Below are positions 7,881 through 16,864 of a DNA stretch of 64,000 nucleotides, one piece after another. The notes under the pieces are model-generated. The model was not told the origin of the DNA. It saw only the letters and a list, made by a program, of their open reading frames with translations, and ran no database searches. The translations under genes were made by a program, and so were the position numbers. Source of the stretch: Flaviaesturariibacter aridisoli (lineage in GTDB: Bacteria; Bacteroidota; Bacteroidia; Chitinophagales; Chitinophagaceae); the NCBI RefSeq assembly GCF_004343705.1, contig NZ_SKFH01000016.1, forward strand, positions 1 through 64,000, given 5' to 3'. How positions within the stretch are numbered: position 1 is the stretch's first letter; each line of letters starts with the position of its first letter.

Positions 7881-10678
7881 TAGTGTGCTTCCAGCCAGTT
7901 CGTTCCGCTGCCTACTTCGGCAATCACGGGGATGTCGTTCGGCAGCACCATCGCGCTTTGCATCGCTTCCAGGATCACCGGCTGCACGAGCTCGAGCTCT
8001 TCCCTGACGACGTCGAACACGAGTTCGTCGTGCACCTGCAGGATCATGCGGCTCCGGAAGCCGTGCTTTTTAAAGGCGTTGTGCACGTTCACCATCGCGA
8101 GCTTGATCATGTCGGCCGCGGTGCCCTGAATAGGCGAGTTGATGGCGTTGCGCTCGGCGAGCGCGCGCACGGTGAAGTTGGCGCTGTTGATGTCGCGGAG
8201 CCAGCGCTTGCGGCCCAGCACCGTCTGCACGTAGCCGTGCTCGCGGCAGAAGTTGATGGTGCCATCCATATACGCGGTGATGCCGGCAAACTCCTGGCGG
8301 TAGTTGTCGATGATCTCTTTTGCTTCGGCGCGGGGGATACGCAGGTTCTCGGCAAGGCCAAAGGCGCCTTGCCCGTAGATGATGCCGAAGTTGACACTCT
8401 TTGCTTTCGAGCGCTGCACCTTCGTCACTTCCTCTTCACCCACGTTATACACCTTGGCGGCCGTAGCGGTGTGTACGTCCTTACCCTGGCGGAAAGCGTC
8501 GCACATGGCGGGGTCGCCGGAGAGGGCGGCCACGATGCGCAGCTCGATCTGCGAGTAGTCGGCCGAAACGAGGATATGGTTTTCGTCGCGGGGAATGAAG
8601 GCCTTGCGGATCTCTTTGCCCCGCTCGGTGCGGATGGGAATGTTCTGGAGGTTGGGGTTGTTGCTCGACAGGCGGCCGGTGACGGCCACGGCCTGCGCGA
8701 AGTTGGTGTGGATGCGGCCCGTGCGCGGGTTGATCAGCTCGGGCAGCGCGTCTACATAAGTCGAGCGCAGCTTCGTGAATTCGCGGTAGGCGAGGATGTG
8801 GTCGCAGAGCGGGTGCTCTTTGGCCAGTTTGCTCAGCACGTCTTCGCCGGTGGCGTATTGGCCGGTCTTCGTCTTCTTCGCTTTGGGGTCGAGCTTCATC
8901 TGCTCAAACAGCACCTCGCCGAGCTGCTTGGGCGAACCCAGGTTGAAGCGCTGGCCGGCGAGCTCGTATACCTGCTCTTCATGGGTACGCGCTTCTTCTT
9001 CGAGCTGGCGCGAATAGGCGCGGAGAAAGTCCACGTCCACGCGCACGCCTTCGAACTCAATGTCGCGCAGCACCTTCACCAGCGGCATCTCCACGTCGTC
9101 GAACACGCGGCGCACGTCCGACGCGGTCATCTGCGGCTCAAACACGGGCTTGAACTGCAGCGTGATGTCGGCATCTTCCACCGCGTATTCCTTCACCTTC
9201 TGCAACTCCACGTCGCGCATGGTGCCCTGGTTCTTTCCTTTCTTGCCAATGAGCTCCTCGATGTGAATGGGTTCGTAGCCGAGGTACTTGGCGGCGAGCC
9301 AGTCCATGTTGCGCTTGCCGTCGGGCTCTATGAGGTAGTGGGCCAGCATCGTGTCGAAGAGGCGGCCTTCGATCTCGAAGCCATACCACTTCAGCATCAG
9401 CAGGTCGTACTTGGTGTTGTGGCCGACCCACAGCTTGTCGGGCCGCGCAAACACGGGCGCGAAGCGCTTCAGTATTTCTACAACTTCTTCTTTTTTCACG
9501 GGCAGCGGCACATACCAGCCTTTGCCGGTCTCCACGGAGAAGCTCATGCCCACCAGGTCGGCGGTGTTGGCGTCGATGCCGGTGGTTTCGGTGTCGAAGG
9601 AGATCTCGGGCGAGCGGTCGAGAGCGGCGAGCAGCTCGGTCCATTCGCCTTCACTTTCCACCAGCGTATAGTCGTGCGGCGTGTTGCCGATGTTCTTTCC
9701 GGGCGTTACCACGTTGTTGGACGGTTCTTCGCCGGGCACAGCGTCGAAGAGGCCGGGCTGCTGGCCGGCGGACTTGCGGGCGGGCGCGTCGGGCAGGTTG
9801 TCGCCGAGGAGGCGGTTGATGAAGGTGCGGAATTCGAGCTCCAGGAATACCTCGCGGAGGGCGTCTTTGTTCCATTCCTTGAGGCGGAAGTCTTCTTCGT
9901 GGAATTCCACGGGCACGTCGGTGATGATGGTGGCGAGGCGCTTGCTCATGAGGGCCTGCTCCTTGCCTTTGCGCACCTTTTCACCGATGGCGCCCTTGAT
10001 GCTATCTGCGTTTTCGAGCACGTTTTCGAGGGTGCCGAATTCGGTGAGCAGCTTGCAGGCGGTCTTCTCGCCCACGCCGGCGATGCCGGGGATGTTGTCT
10101 ACCGCGTCGCCCATGAGACCGAGCATGTCGATCACCTGGCTCACGTCTTTGATGCACCACTTGTTGCACACCTCTTCGGGGCCCATGATCTCCACTTCGC
10201 CGCCCTGGTAGCCGGGCTTGTAGATCTTCACCTTGTCGCTCACGAGCTGGCCGTAGTCTTTGTCGGGCGTCACCATGTACACTTCGTAGCCCAGTTTTTC
10301 GGCCTGCTTCGACAGGGTGCCGATCACGTCGTCGGCTTCGAAGCCTTCGCTTTCGAGGATGGGAATATTAAAGGCCCGCAGCATCCGCTTGATGTCGGGG
10401 ATGGAAGCGGAGATGTCTTCGGGTGCTTCCTGGCGGTTGGCTTTATAATCGGCGAAGTCGGCCATGCGGCCGGCGGGCGCGCCGCCTTCGAAGCACACGG
10501 CCATGTGCGTGGGCTTCTGGTTGTTGATCAGATCGATGAGCGTATTGGTGAAGCCGAACTGGGCATTGGTATTTCTTCCTTTCGACGTCACGCGCGGGTT
10601 GCGGAGCAGCGCGTAATACGCCCGGAAAATGAGCGCCATGGCGTCGAGGAGGAATAATTTCTTTTCGGGAGATTCCAT
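7880..10678 (-). CDS. polA: DNA polymerase I
   Basis: A 932-residue family A polymerase that fills gaps, removes RNA primers and acts in excision repair. Domains in order: 5' nuclease (residues about 1-290), 3'-5' proofreading exonuclease (about 340-525) and polymerase (about 560-932). The exonuclease motifs FDTETTG, VGHNTKYD and YAVEDAD are intact, so proofreading is expected; many family A enzymes have lost it. Polymerase motifs A (DYSQIELR), B (RSKAKSVNFGIIYGQG) and C (QVHDELVFD) are intact. It is monocistronic or leads into the dsbA-like gene. A large open frame antisense to it is a high-GC shadow. Confidence 0.97.
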   Translation of the reverse strand: MESPEKKLFLLDAMALIFRAYYALLRNPRVTSKGRNTNAQFGFTNTLIDLINNQKPTHMAVCFEGGAPAGRMADFADYKANRQEAPEDISASIPDIKRMLRAFNIPILESEGFEADDVIGTLSKQAEKLGYEVYMVTPDKDYGQLVSDKVKIYKPGYQGGEVEIMGPEEVCNKWCIKDVSQVIDMLGLMGDAVDNIPGIAGVGEKTACKLLTEFGTLENVLENADSIKGAIGEKVRKGKEQALMSKRLATIITDVPVEFHEEDFRLKEWNKDALREVFLELEFRTFINRLLGDNLPDAPARKSAGQQPGLFDAVPGEEPSNNVVTPGKNIGNTPHDYTLVESEGEWTELLAALDRSPEISFDTETTGIDANTADLVGMSFSVETGKGWYVPLPVKKEEVVEILKRFAPVFARPDKLWVGHNTKYDLLMLKWYGFEIEGRLFDTMLAHYLIEPDGKRNMDWLAAKYLGYEPIHIEELIGKKGKNQGTMRDVELQKVKEYAVEDADITLQFKPVFEPQMTASDVRRVFDDVEMPLVKVLRDIEFEGVRVDVDFLRAYSRQLEEEARTHEEQVYELAGQRFNLGSPKQLGEVLFEQMKLDPKAKKTKTGQYATGEDVLSKLAKEHPLCDHILAYREFTKLRSTYVDALPELINPRTGRIHTNFAQAVAVTGRLSSNNPNLQNIPIRTERGKEIRKAFIPRDENHILVSADYSQIELRIVAALSGDPAMCDAFRQGKDVHTATAAKVYNVGEEEVTKVQRSKAKSVNFGIIYGQGAFGLAENLRIPRAEAKEIIDNYRQEFAGITAYMDGTINFCREHGYVQTVLGRKRWLRDINSANFTVRALAERNAINSPIQGTAADMIKLAMVNVHNAFKKHGFRSRMILQVHDELVFDVVREELELVQPVILEAMQSAMVLPNDIPVIAEVGSGTNWLEAH

Positions 10679-10713
10679 CGTACGAAGGTAGAGGCCGGGA
10701 AGGAAAAAAGGAT

Positions 10714-11270
10714 GGCAGATTACATGAGTACATGATTAAATCACTACATGAGTGGATAGGTGGTTTTCGCTGATGAAAAAAACAGGAATGCGGGGGTAAA
10801 AGCCCATGGCCGGACAAAACAGGCGATTCATTTTCGCACAAAATAGAAGGTCAATGAATCAGAAGGTGGTAGATCTCGAAACGCGGCTCATTGCTTTTGC
10901 GGCACGGATGGTGATTGTCTCTGCAAACTTGCCCAAAACGGCAGCGGCAAAACACTTTTCCGACCAGTTGGTTCGCAGCGGCACGGCACCGGCGTTGCTG
11001 TACGGAGAAGCACAAGGTGCGGAAAGCCGTGCCGATTTTGTACATAAGATGAAAGTCGCGCTCAAAGAATTGAAGGAGACTTTTATCAACCTGAGGATTA
11101 TCCGTGTGTGCCGATGGATACCGGAAGAGGAGCTGGCGGCAGATATCATCGAAAACAATGAGCTCATTTCCATTTTCGTCAGCAGTATCAAAACAGCGGT
11201 CGGCAAGCCCACAAATGCGTAGTCCCTCAACCTCATGTAATCATGTACTCATGTACTCATTTGATCTGCC
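10714..11270. repeat. 557-bp segment with inverted 22-bp ends enclosing the four-helix-bundle gene
   Basis: The left end GGCAGATTACATGAGTACAT and the reverse complement of 11249-11270 (GGCAGATCAAATGAGTACAT) match at 20 of 22 positions. Between them lies only one gene. The arms belong to the same word family as the hairpin element at 4546-4615, here with a gene in place of the hairpin. Confidence 0.65.
10854..11222 (+). CDS. Four-helix-bundle protein (S23/IVS-like)
   Basis: A 122-residue all-helical protein of the four-helix-bundle family first seen as open frames inside 23S rRNA intervening sequences and related to the avd accessory proteins of diversity-generating retroelements. The typical features are the early RLIAFAARMV helix, LVRSGTAPALLYGEAQGAESRADFVHK-type central segment and LKELKET helix. 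The start at 10854 follows a long in-frame extension without resemblance to the family. The gene is enclosed by inverted repeats (10714-11270). The function of stand-alone copies is unknown. Confidence 0.8.
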   Translation: MNQKVVDLETRLIAFAARMVIVSANLPKTAAAKHFSDQLVRSGTAPALLYGEAQGAESRADFVHKMKVALKELKETFINLRIIRVCRWIPEEELAADIIENNELISIFVSSIKTAVGKPTNA

Positions 11271-11391
11271 CTTCCCGCGCGATCCTGCTGTTTCTTCCGA
11301 CCGAGAGCTGAATAATGGTAAAAGGGCCAAAATCAAAACCCCGCCAAAGCGAGGTTCTGATTTACCTAAAAACGAATAAAAACATGAACCC

Positions 11392-11562
11392 TTACCGGGC
11401 AGAGAGGGAACCGGTTGCATCCGCCGGCGGCGCCTGCAGCGTTTGGGTCTTGTAGTACTCCTGCAGATCTTCGTCGCTATACGAGAAGTTCAGGTAAAGG
11501 GCTACGACAAGGGCCAGTAACAAAACAGCATTCAGCCAGCGGTTGGAAGTTTCGGTTCTCAT
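11392..11562 (-). CDS. Small single-pass membrane protein
   Basis: A 56-residue product with one hydrophobic helix (residues about 10-27, WLNAVLLLALVVALYLNF) and an acidic/polar tail. I do not recognise it. The start at MRTETSN is chosen over an earlier one ten residues upstream because the upstream residues are polar and unrelated. The region from 11223 to 11391 before it holds only repeat arms and no gene. Confidence 0.45.
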   Translation of the reverse strand: MRTETSNRWLNAVLLLALVVALYLNFSYSDEDLQEYYKTQTLQAPPADATGSLSAR

Positions 11563-11706
11563 AAGATTGGATTTGGATATTGGATGACACAAACCTAATC
11601 TCCTTCTAATGTCGCGGCAAGTTTGGAAAAGGCTTTTTTGAAAAATCGGGCGTTTCTGCGCAGGGGCGTATCGTAGATCTACGAACGCGCGATCGTAAGT
11701 CCCCGC

Positions 11707-11714
11707 TATCTTTG
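11707..11714 (+). promoter_or_regulatory. -7 box TATCTTTG
   Basis: Exact TAnnTTTG match, three bases before the ATG at 11718. The spacing again implies a very short or absent leader. Confidence 0.5.
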
Positions 11715-11717
11715 ATT

Positions 11718-12437
11718 ATGACCCGGACCTTCCGTACCCGCGCGGGCGCCTATGAAGAGATGCGCCGGCGCTTTTTCAGCCGTGTACTTCCCATTTTACT
11801 TATTGCCGGCGGCGTTGTGGGCGGCATCCAGCTTTGGGCGCGCCCGCCGCGCGATGGGCTTTGGGGGCTCGCCTTCCCGGTGCTGCTGTTCGGCGGCATC
11901 ATCACCTTCGCCTGCTTGCGGGTGCTGGGGCGCTACCGGCGCTTCTTCCGCTCCTTCCGCCTGGAGGTTTCCGACCGCGAGCTCACCCGCCACGCGGAAG
12001 GCGCCGAACCACTGACGCTGCATGCGTACGATATCTCGTCCATCGAAGAAGATAAAAGCGGCGCCCTGGTCATCCGGGGCCGTGAGCCGCGGCATACGAT
12101 CGTGGTGCCCGCGCAGGTGGAAGAGCGCGCCGAGCTGCTGGACCGGCTCAACAGCCTGCAGCCCGTCACCATCGGCGTGGTGGCCACGGCTTTTGAAAAA
12201 GGCCGGGCGCTGCGGGGCGTCCTCCGCCTGGTGGGCGTGGTGCTGGTATCGACGGTCCAGAACGACCTCCTTTTCGTGCCGGCTGTTGCCCTTACCCTTG
12301 TGCTGCTGGCCTGGGACAGCTACGATGTGCAGCGCATCGGCCGGCCCGCATCCCGCCGGGCGCCGCGGCTGGCGGCCAACGCTTTCTTTGCGTTGCTGGT
12401 GCTGTTCCTCGCCTGGAGCCACTGGTATCTTCGCTGA
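11718..12437 (+). CDS. Multi-pass membrane protein of unknown function
   Basis: A 239-residue protein with a pair of N-terminal helices (residues about 20-37 and 47-70), a soluble beta-rich central section (about 75-150) and further helices at about 167-198 and 210-230. The central section is likely cytoplasmic and has the strand pattern of PH-like domains seen in small Bacteroidota membrane proteins. I cannot name the family. The ATG at 11718 is supported by the adjacent promoter box; an in-frame TTG lies six bases earlier. Confidence 0.6.
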   Translation: MTRTFRTRAGAYEEMRRRFFSRVLPILLIAGGVVGGIQLWARPPRDGLWGLAFPVLLFGGIITFACLRVLGRYRRFFRSFRLEVSDRELTRHAEGAEPLTLHAYDISSIEEDKSGALVIRGREPRHTIVVPAQVEERAELLDRLNSLQPVTIGVVATAFEKGRALRGVLRLVGVVLVSTVQNDLLFVPAVALTLVLLAWDSYDVQRIGRPASRRAPRLAANAFFALLVLFLAWSHWYLR

Positions 12438-12507
12438 CCGGCAACCCCGTTAGCGGCGAAGACGCCTAAAGCCGGCAACAACGTTTTTCCAACCTTAAAC
12501 GGCTGCT

Positions 12508-13098
12508 ATCTTCCTCCGCTTACTTCTTGGTACCTCGCTTGCCGTTGGGGCTACCGCGGCTTCCGCCCAACTCACCGACCGCGCCATCCACGACCTCAAG
12601 ACCGGCCGCCGGCGCGATGATACGAGCTTCGTGTACACGCTGCCTTACGCCGCCGGCGCGCGCTACCTCTTTGTGCAGGGCGCCAACAGCAAGATGTGCC
12701 ACCGGGCCGAGTTGTCGTATGATTTCAAAATGAAAAAGGGCAGCACCGTCTGCGCTGCGCGCGGCGGCGTGGTGGAAAGCGCCCGTGCCGACTCCGACAA
12801 AGGCGGCCTGCAGCCCGAAAACCTGGCCGACGGCAACTTCGTCATCGTGCGGCACGCCGACGGCGGTAAAGCCTGCTACTGGCACCTGCAGCAAGGCGGC
12901 GTGCTGGTGGCCGTGGGCGACAGCGTCCGCGCGGGGCAGCCCATCGGGCGCTCGGGCAATACGGGCTACACGGCCTTTCCGCACCTGCACTTCCAGGTAT
13001 ACGACGGGCAGGACCGCGAGATCCTCGTGCGCTTCGCCACCCGCAAGGGCGTGCGCTACCTTCGCCCCGGGCGCTCGTACCGAAGCGTGGCGCGCTGA
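12508..13098 (+). CDS. M23-family peptidoglycan endopeptidase without a standard start codon
   Basis: A secreted LytM/M23 metallopeptidase. The zinc and catalytic features are seen: an early H...D segment (CHRAELSYDF), then GNFVIVRHADGGKACYWHL and the terminal HLHF motif in GNTGYTAFPHLHFQV. The frame is open from a stop at 12496 and encodes a good signal peptide (LRLLLGTSLAVGATAASAQ) from about 12514, but no ATG, GTG, TTG or CTG lies in frame before 12631, which is inside the mature protein. The ATC at 12508 is given here as the earliest possible start; the boundary is uncertain. A start-codon mutation, a rare ATC start or a sequencing error are all possible. Confidence 0.65.
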   Translation: MFLRLLLGTSLAVGATAASAQLTDRAIHDLKTGRRRDDTSFVYTLPYAAGARYLFVQGANSKMCHRAELSYDFKMKKGSTVCAARGGVVESARADSDKGGLQPENLADGNFVIVRHADGGKACYWHLQQGGVLVAVGDSVRAGQPIGRSGNTGYTAFPHLHFQVYDGQDREILVRFATRKGVRYLRPGRSYRSVAR

Positions 13099-13134
13099 TT
13101 GCCCCGGCGTACCTTTAGCCAACGAAAGTTCCCG

Positions 13135-13452
13135 ATGCCCCTCGTATCCTGTCACCATCGCCCCGACCGCTCCTTTTATTGGAAAGGCAAGCCCTTCCCG
13201 GTCTGTGCCCGCTGCACGGGGCTTTACCCTGGTCTGGCGGCGTTCCCGCTGTTCCTTTTTGGAGTGCTGCAGCTGCCGTCGCTGGCAGCCGCGGCGCTGC
13301 TGCTGCCGATGCTGATCGACGCGGGTACGCAGGCCGGCGGCTGGCGCGAAAGCCGCAACTGGCTCCGCTTCGTTACGGGCCTCGCCGCCGGCGTGGGTGC
13401 GGCCGCCCTGGCGGTTAACGGAGCGGGGTTCCTCGACCGAGTTCTTTTCTAA
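13135..13452 (+). CDS. DUF2085 membrane protein
   Basis: A 105-residue protein with the DUF2085 hallmark: an N-terminal CHHRPDRSF, then PVCARCTGLYPG, followed by two or three membrane helices. The paired cysteines and histidines suggest a metal- or redox-sensitive site at the membrane surface. The function is not known. The start at 13135 is chosen because the CHH motif lies a few residues inside, as in relatives. A TACCTTTAG word about 28 bases upstream could be its promoter. Confidence 0.7.
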   Translation: MPLVSCHHRPDRSFYWKGKPFPVCARCTGLYPGLAAFPLFLFGVLQLPSLAAAALLLPMLIDAGTQAGGWRESRNWLRFVTGLAAGVGAAALAVNGAGFLDRVLF

Positions 13453-13469
13453 ACCAATCGTTCCAACGC

Positions 13470-14387
13470 ATGTTTGCAAGACGCCTGTTGCCGCTCCTGG
13501 CCCTTCTGCAACTTTCCACCGTGGCCGTTGGCCAAGCCACCCACCGCCTCCGCGACCGCAGGACCGGCGCGCCCGTGCCCTGGGCAACGATCAAAGTGCT
13601 GAACCGCCCGCAGGGTGCCGTGGCGAACGGGGAAGGGTTTTTCGAACTTACCCTCAATGGGGGCGATACCGCCCTGATCAGCAGCGTGGGCTATGCGCCA
13701 AAGCACTTGACGCAGCTCCCCGACGTGATCGACCTGGAGCCCGTGGCCAGGCCGCTCGATACGGTGCGGGTGCGGCAGACCGTACCCGTCCGCACGTTGC
13801 TCCTCGGAAACGGCGTGCCTTTCCTGGATATCAAATTGAGTTGCTCCATTTCCGGGAATTCTCCTGCAGGTATCTGTTTTCCCTGGGGAGTGGGGAACGA
13901 TGAGGGAAAAGCGGAGTTTGCCGAGCGCATGGAGCTGCCCGACAGCACCCGCGCCTACCGGCTGCTGCGGCTGTGGCTGCCTACGCGCAAGACCGACTGC
14001 TATGGAAAGCTGCTCGTGCACCTCTATGCCGAAGACCCCCTCACGGGTGGCCCCGGCGAGGAACTCTGGGTAAAGCTCATCGAGGTAGACGCAGCCTCGG
14101 TGCGGCGCAACCGGCTAAAGATCCTCGTGGACCTGACGGCCGAAGCAGTACAGCTGCCGCCGGGACAGGCGTTTTTCGTCAGCACCGGCTGGCCCCCGGG
14201 TACGCCGCATACCTGCTTTTCCATCATCCCCCTTTTCCGCGGCACGCAATCCAACACCTGGCGCCGTTATGTGCGCAGTAATGGATTTTCGTTCTTTCCC
14301 TCGGAAATGAACTGGGTGGACGAGCCGGGCGGTCACGCGGCCAATACGGTGTACGCCGCCGAGCTCGAAGAGCGCGTCTACAAATAA
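13470..14387 (+). CDS. Secreted protein with carboxypeptidase-regulatory-like domain
   Basis: A 305-residue exported protein. Residues 1-22 are a signal peptide ending VAVGQ. Residues about 24-95 form a carboxypeptidase-regulatory-like fold (RLRDRRTGAPVPWATIKV...NGEGFFEL). The C-terminal 200 residues look like a second beta-sandwich and have no name that I recognise. It lies 17 bases after the DUF2085 gene and could be co-transcribed. No anchoring or sorting tail is seen. Confidence 0.65.
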   Translation: MFARRLLPLLALLQLSTVAVGQATHRLRDRRTGAPVPWATIKVLNRPQGAVANGEGFFELTLNGGDTALISSVGYAPKHLTQLPDVIDLEPVARPLDTVRVRQTVPVRTLLLGNGVPFLDIKLSCSISGNSPAGICFPWGVGNDEGKAEFAERMELPDSTRAYRLLRLWLPTRKTDCYGKLLVHLYAEDPLTGGPGEELWVKLIEVDAASVRRNRLKILVDLTAEAVQLPPGQAFFVSTGWPPGTPHTCFSIIPLFRGTQSNTWRRYVRSNGFSFFPSEMNWVDEPGGHAANTVYAAELEERVYK

Positions 14388-14399
14388 TTCCGGATGTAC

Positions 14400-15116
14400 C
14401 TAAAACCCGCCCAGGCCTTTCCCGCTGCCTGAGTTTTTGCGTTTACCACCGCTTGCCCGGCCGCCGCTGCTCTTGCGGCCGCCGTTTCCGCCCCGGAAGT
14501 AATACGAAAAGTTGAGGCTCCAGGTGCGCATCTTCAGCGCCGGCTGGTTGCTGCTGGCGTTGACGTTTTTCAGCCCGAGGTCGTACAGCACGTGGAAGCC
14601 GAGGCGGCTGCCCATAACGAATCCGGTGCCGAACTGCAGGCCCGCGTCGAAGGGGGTGAAGTCGGCCGCGTCTTTGCCGCCCACCCGGAAGGAAACGTCG
14701 GCCTCGCTGCCGTCGTAGCGCTTCTGCGTTTGCTTCGCCTGCACCAGGTAGCCCACGTAGGGGCCGGCGCCGATGTCGAAGCGGAAGCCGTCGCCGAGGG
14801 AGGAGCCGCCGTAAAACGGCGCGGCCAGCTGCACGAAGCCGAGGCGGTTGAGGTACTTCTCGTTGGGGTTGGTGCTGCCGATGGGAATGGCGGGATACAC
14901 CGTGGCGCCCTTGACCGACCAGGTGAGCGCCGGCTGCCAGACCATCGTGCCGCGCAGGGCCTTGCGGTAAACGAGGCCCGCATTGAACGACATCAGGGGC
15001 CCGCGGTCGGACACGTACGAATACTTTGCGATGTTCAGTCCGCCGCTGAGGCCCACCTGCGCGCCGGCGCCGCCGGCGAGGAGGAGCGGCAGAAAGGCTG
15101 CAATTGCTTTTTTCAT
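14400..15116 (-). CDS. Outer-membrane beta-barrel (porin-family) protein with a Gly/Lys/Ser tail
   Basis: A 238-residue protein with a signal peptide (ending GGAGAQ) and alternating strands of the small eight-stranded outer-membrane barrel family (VGLSGGLNIAKYSY at the start of the barrel, LNFSYYFRG as the expected last strand, near residue 207). It continues for about 30 residues of glycine, lysine and serine (GGRKSSGGRASGGK) and ends GLGGF. Such proteins usually finish at the last strand, so the basic tail is an extension. It faces the DUF2085-side genes convergently. Confidence 0.7.
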   Translation of the reverse strand: MKKAIAAFLPLLLAGGAGAQVGLSGGLNIAKYSYVSDRGPLMSFNAGLVYRKALRGTMVWQPALTWSVKGATVYPAIPIGSTNPNEKYLNRLGFVQLAAPFYGGSSLGDGFRFDIGAGPYVGYLVQAKQTQKRYDGSEADVSFRVGGKDAADFTPFDAGLQFGTGFVMGSRLGFHVLYDLGLKNVNASSNQPALKMRTWSLNFSYYFRGGNGGRKSSGGRASGGKRKNSGSGKGLGGF

Positions 15117-15270
15117 GTGTGCGTGGTTGTGATGCCGTCAAATGTAGCGGCGCCGGTGACGCGCCGAAATACCCTCCAGACGGTAAATCCGGCGGCGCGG
15201 CCGCGCTTTGGGAAACGGCACGGCGGCGTACCTTCACCCCGCATTTTCGCCCAACCCTAAACCCGCCCTC

Positions 15271-16053
15271 ATGACCCACGCCGAACTCCTGCGCCGGGTA
15301 GAATGGAAAGACCTCCGCCGCCTCACGCTGCGCGAGCTCCTCATCGAGAACAACCTCACCATTCCCTGGTTCCTCGCCTCTATGGCCCTCGCTTATTTTC
15401 ACTACTACCTCCTCGCCCTTCCGTTCTCCGCTTTCTTCTTTCTTACGGCCTTACGCCAGGTACACAACGGCTTCCACAACTCCCTCGGCACGAACCGCTT
15501 TCTTACCTGGTTCACCCTCTACAGCAACAGCATCCTGATGATGGTGTCCATCCACGCCGTAAAGTTCAACCACCTGCGGCACCACAAGTATTGTCTCGCC
15601 GAGGAAGACTACGAGGGTAAGTCGGCGGGCATGAGCTGCTGGGGCGCCATCCTTTACGGGCCGGTCCACATCTTTCTCATTCACAAAGTGACGCTGCAGC
15701 TGGGCAACGCGCGCTACCGCCGCAACCTGCTGCTGGAGCTGGCGTCCATCGCCCTGTTTGCGGGGCTCGTGTGCTACTTCCAGCTGCACTTCCTTATCTA
15801 CCATATCATCGTGATGATCGTTGGTGAATTCCTCATGGCCTTCTTCGCCGTATGGACCGTGCACCACGACACCCACGACGCACCGGAGCTCGCACGCACG
15901 CAGCGCAGCGGCTGGAAGAACAGGATCACCTTCAGCATGTTCTACCACCTCGAGCACCACCTGTTTCCCGCCGTGCCCACCATCAAGCTTCCCGAGCTCG
16001 CCCGCCGCATCGACGCCGCCGTTCCGGAGATCGAAAAGCGGAGTACGTTCTGA
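15271..16053 (+). CDS. Membrane fatty acid desaturase/hydroxylase family protein
   Basis: A 260-residue integral membrane di-iron enzyme. The histidine boxes are HNGFH-type near residue 65, HLRHH around residue 97, HHDTHD around residue 195 and HLEHH near residue 227, in the order and spacing of the fatty acid desaturase superfamily. It would introduce a double bond or hydroxyl into an acyl chain or a terpenoid at the inner membrane. The start at 15271 follows the promoter-like TACCTTCAC. The stop overlaps the ATG of the next gene (TGATG), so the two are translated together. Confidence 0.8.
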   Translation: MTHAELLRRVEWKDLRRLTLRELLIENNLTIPWFLASMALAYFHYYLLALPFSAFFFLTALRQVHNGFHNSLGTNRFLTWFTLYSNSILMMVSIHAVKFNHLRHHKYCLAEEDYEGKSAGMSCWGAILYGPVHIFLIHKVTLQLGNARYRRNLLLELASIALFAGLVCYFQLHFLIYHIIVMIVGEFLMAFFAVWTVHHDTHDAPELARTQRSGWKNRITFSMFYHLEHHLFPAVPTIKLPELARRIDAAVPEIEKRSTF

Positions 16054-16832
16054 TGAGACGCCTGCTTCCGGTACTCCTGCTCCTGCTGGCCTGTGGCCAC
16101 CAACGGGAGCCCGACGCCATTCGCAAACCCGATGGCACAAAACCTGCGGCTGTAGCCGCGCCGGCCGCCGAAGTGCGCGCCTTCGACAGCAGCAGCGCCC
16201 GCTGGAACGCCTATGCCCAACGGGTGGCCCTGCGCCCGCAGGAGGAGCGAACCCGCCAGGTGCATGCCGACAGCGTGTTCACGATCGGCCGCCACCGCGT
16301 GGAATGCCACGACACCGACAGGGAGACCTGGCTGAAGATCGACGGACGCGTGATTCGCCTTGCCGGCAAGGTGACGCTCAACGGGGTCACCGACCGGTCG
16401 CCCGACAGCGTCGACTTCGCCAACAACAGGCTTTGGGCACGCCTGTACCGCCACGGGGAAAAGGAACTGCTGCTGCTGGCGCTCGGCTCCGAACCCTGCA
16501 CGGGACTGGGCTGCTCGGTAAAGGAATTCCTGCTGTACGATGTGGCTACCCGCGCGCTGTCCTTCTTCGGCTCCTTCCGTGGCGACGATCACCCGCTCGT
16601 GCTCCTGTACCAAAACGAATTCGCCTTTGTAGCCGAAGACTTTTCCGGCGACCCGCAGGGCAGCACCGCGATGACCTTTCGCCAGCACCTGTATGCGCGG
16701 GCGGCCAACGGTCGCTTCCGGTCCGTGACCGATGCGCAGGGCCGGCCCTATGAGCGGGTCGTGGTGGAGGAAGCGACCGACGACCGCTACCCGGGCCGCC
16801 AGCGCCTGCACTGGTTCGAGCCGGTCCGCTGA
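16053..16832 (+). CDS. Lipoprotein of unknown function
   Basis: A 259-residue exported protein beginning MRRLLPVLLLLLACG, with a lipobox (LACG) that predicts lipid attachment at Cys14. The mature part is beta-rich without a family that I recognise. The ATG overlaps the stop of the desaturase gene by one base, implying translational coupling, but nothing in the protein suggests a role in lipid modification. Confidence 0.6.
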   Translation: MRRLLPVLLLLLACGHQREPDAIRKPDGTKPAAVAAPAAEVRAFDSSSARWNAYAQRVALRPQEERTRQVHADSVFTIGRHRVECHDTDRETWLKIDGRVIRLAGKVTLNGVTDRSPDSVDFANNRLWARLYRHGEKELLLLALGSEPCTGLGCSVKEFLLYDVATRALSFFGSFRGDDHPLVLLYQNEFAFVAEDFSGDPQGSTAMTFRQHLYARAANGRFRSVTDAQGRPYERVVVEEATDDRYPGRQRLHWFEPVR

Positions 16833-16864
16833 CTTTTGCCGAAAAGCTGTAAACTGCGCCCCAA

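Noticed and set aside
7856-10657. Very long open frame antisense to polA
   Set aside because: It is a codon-bias shadow of a high-GC gene. polA has all motifs of a real family; the antisense frame has none.
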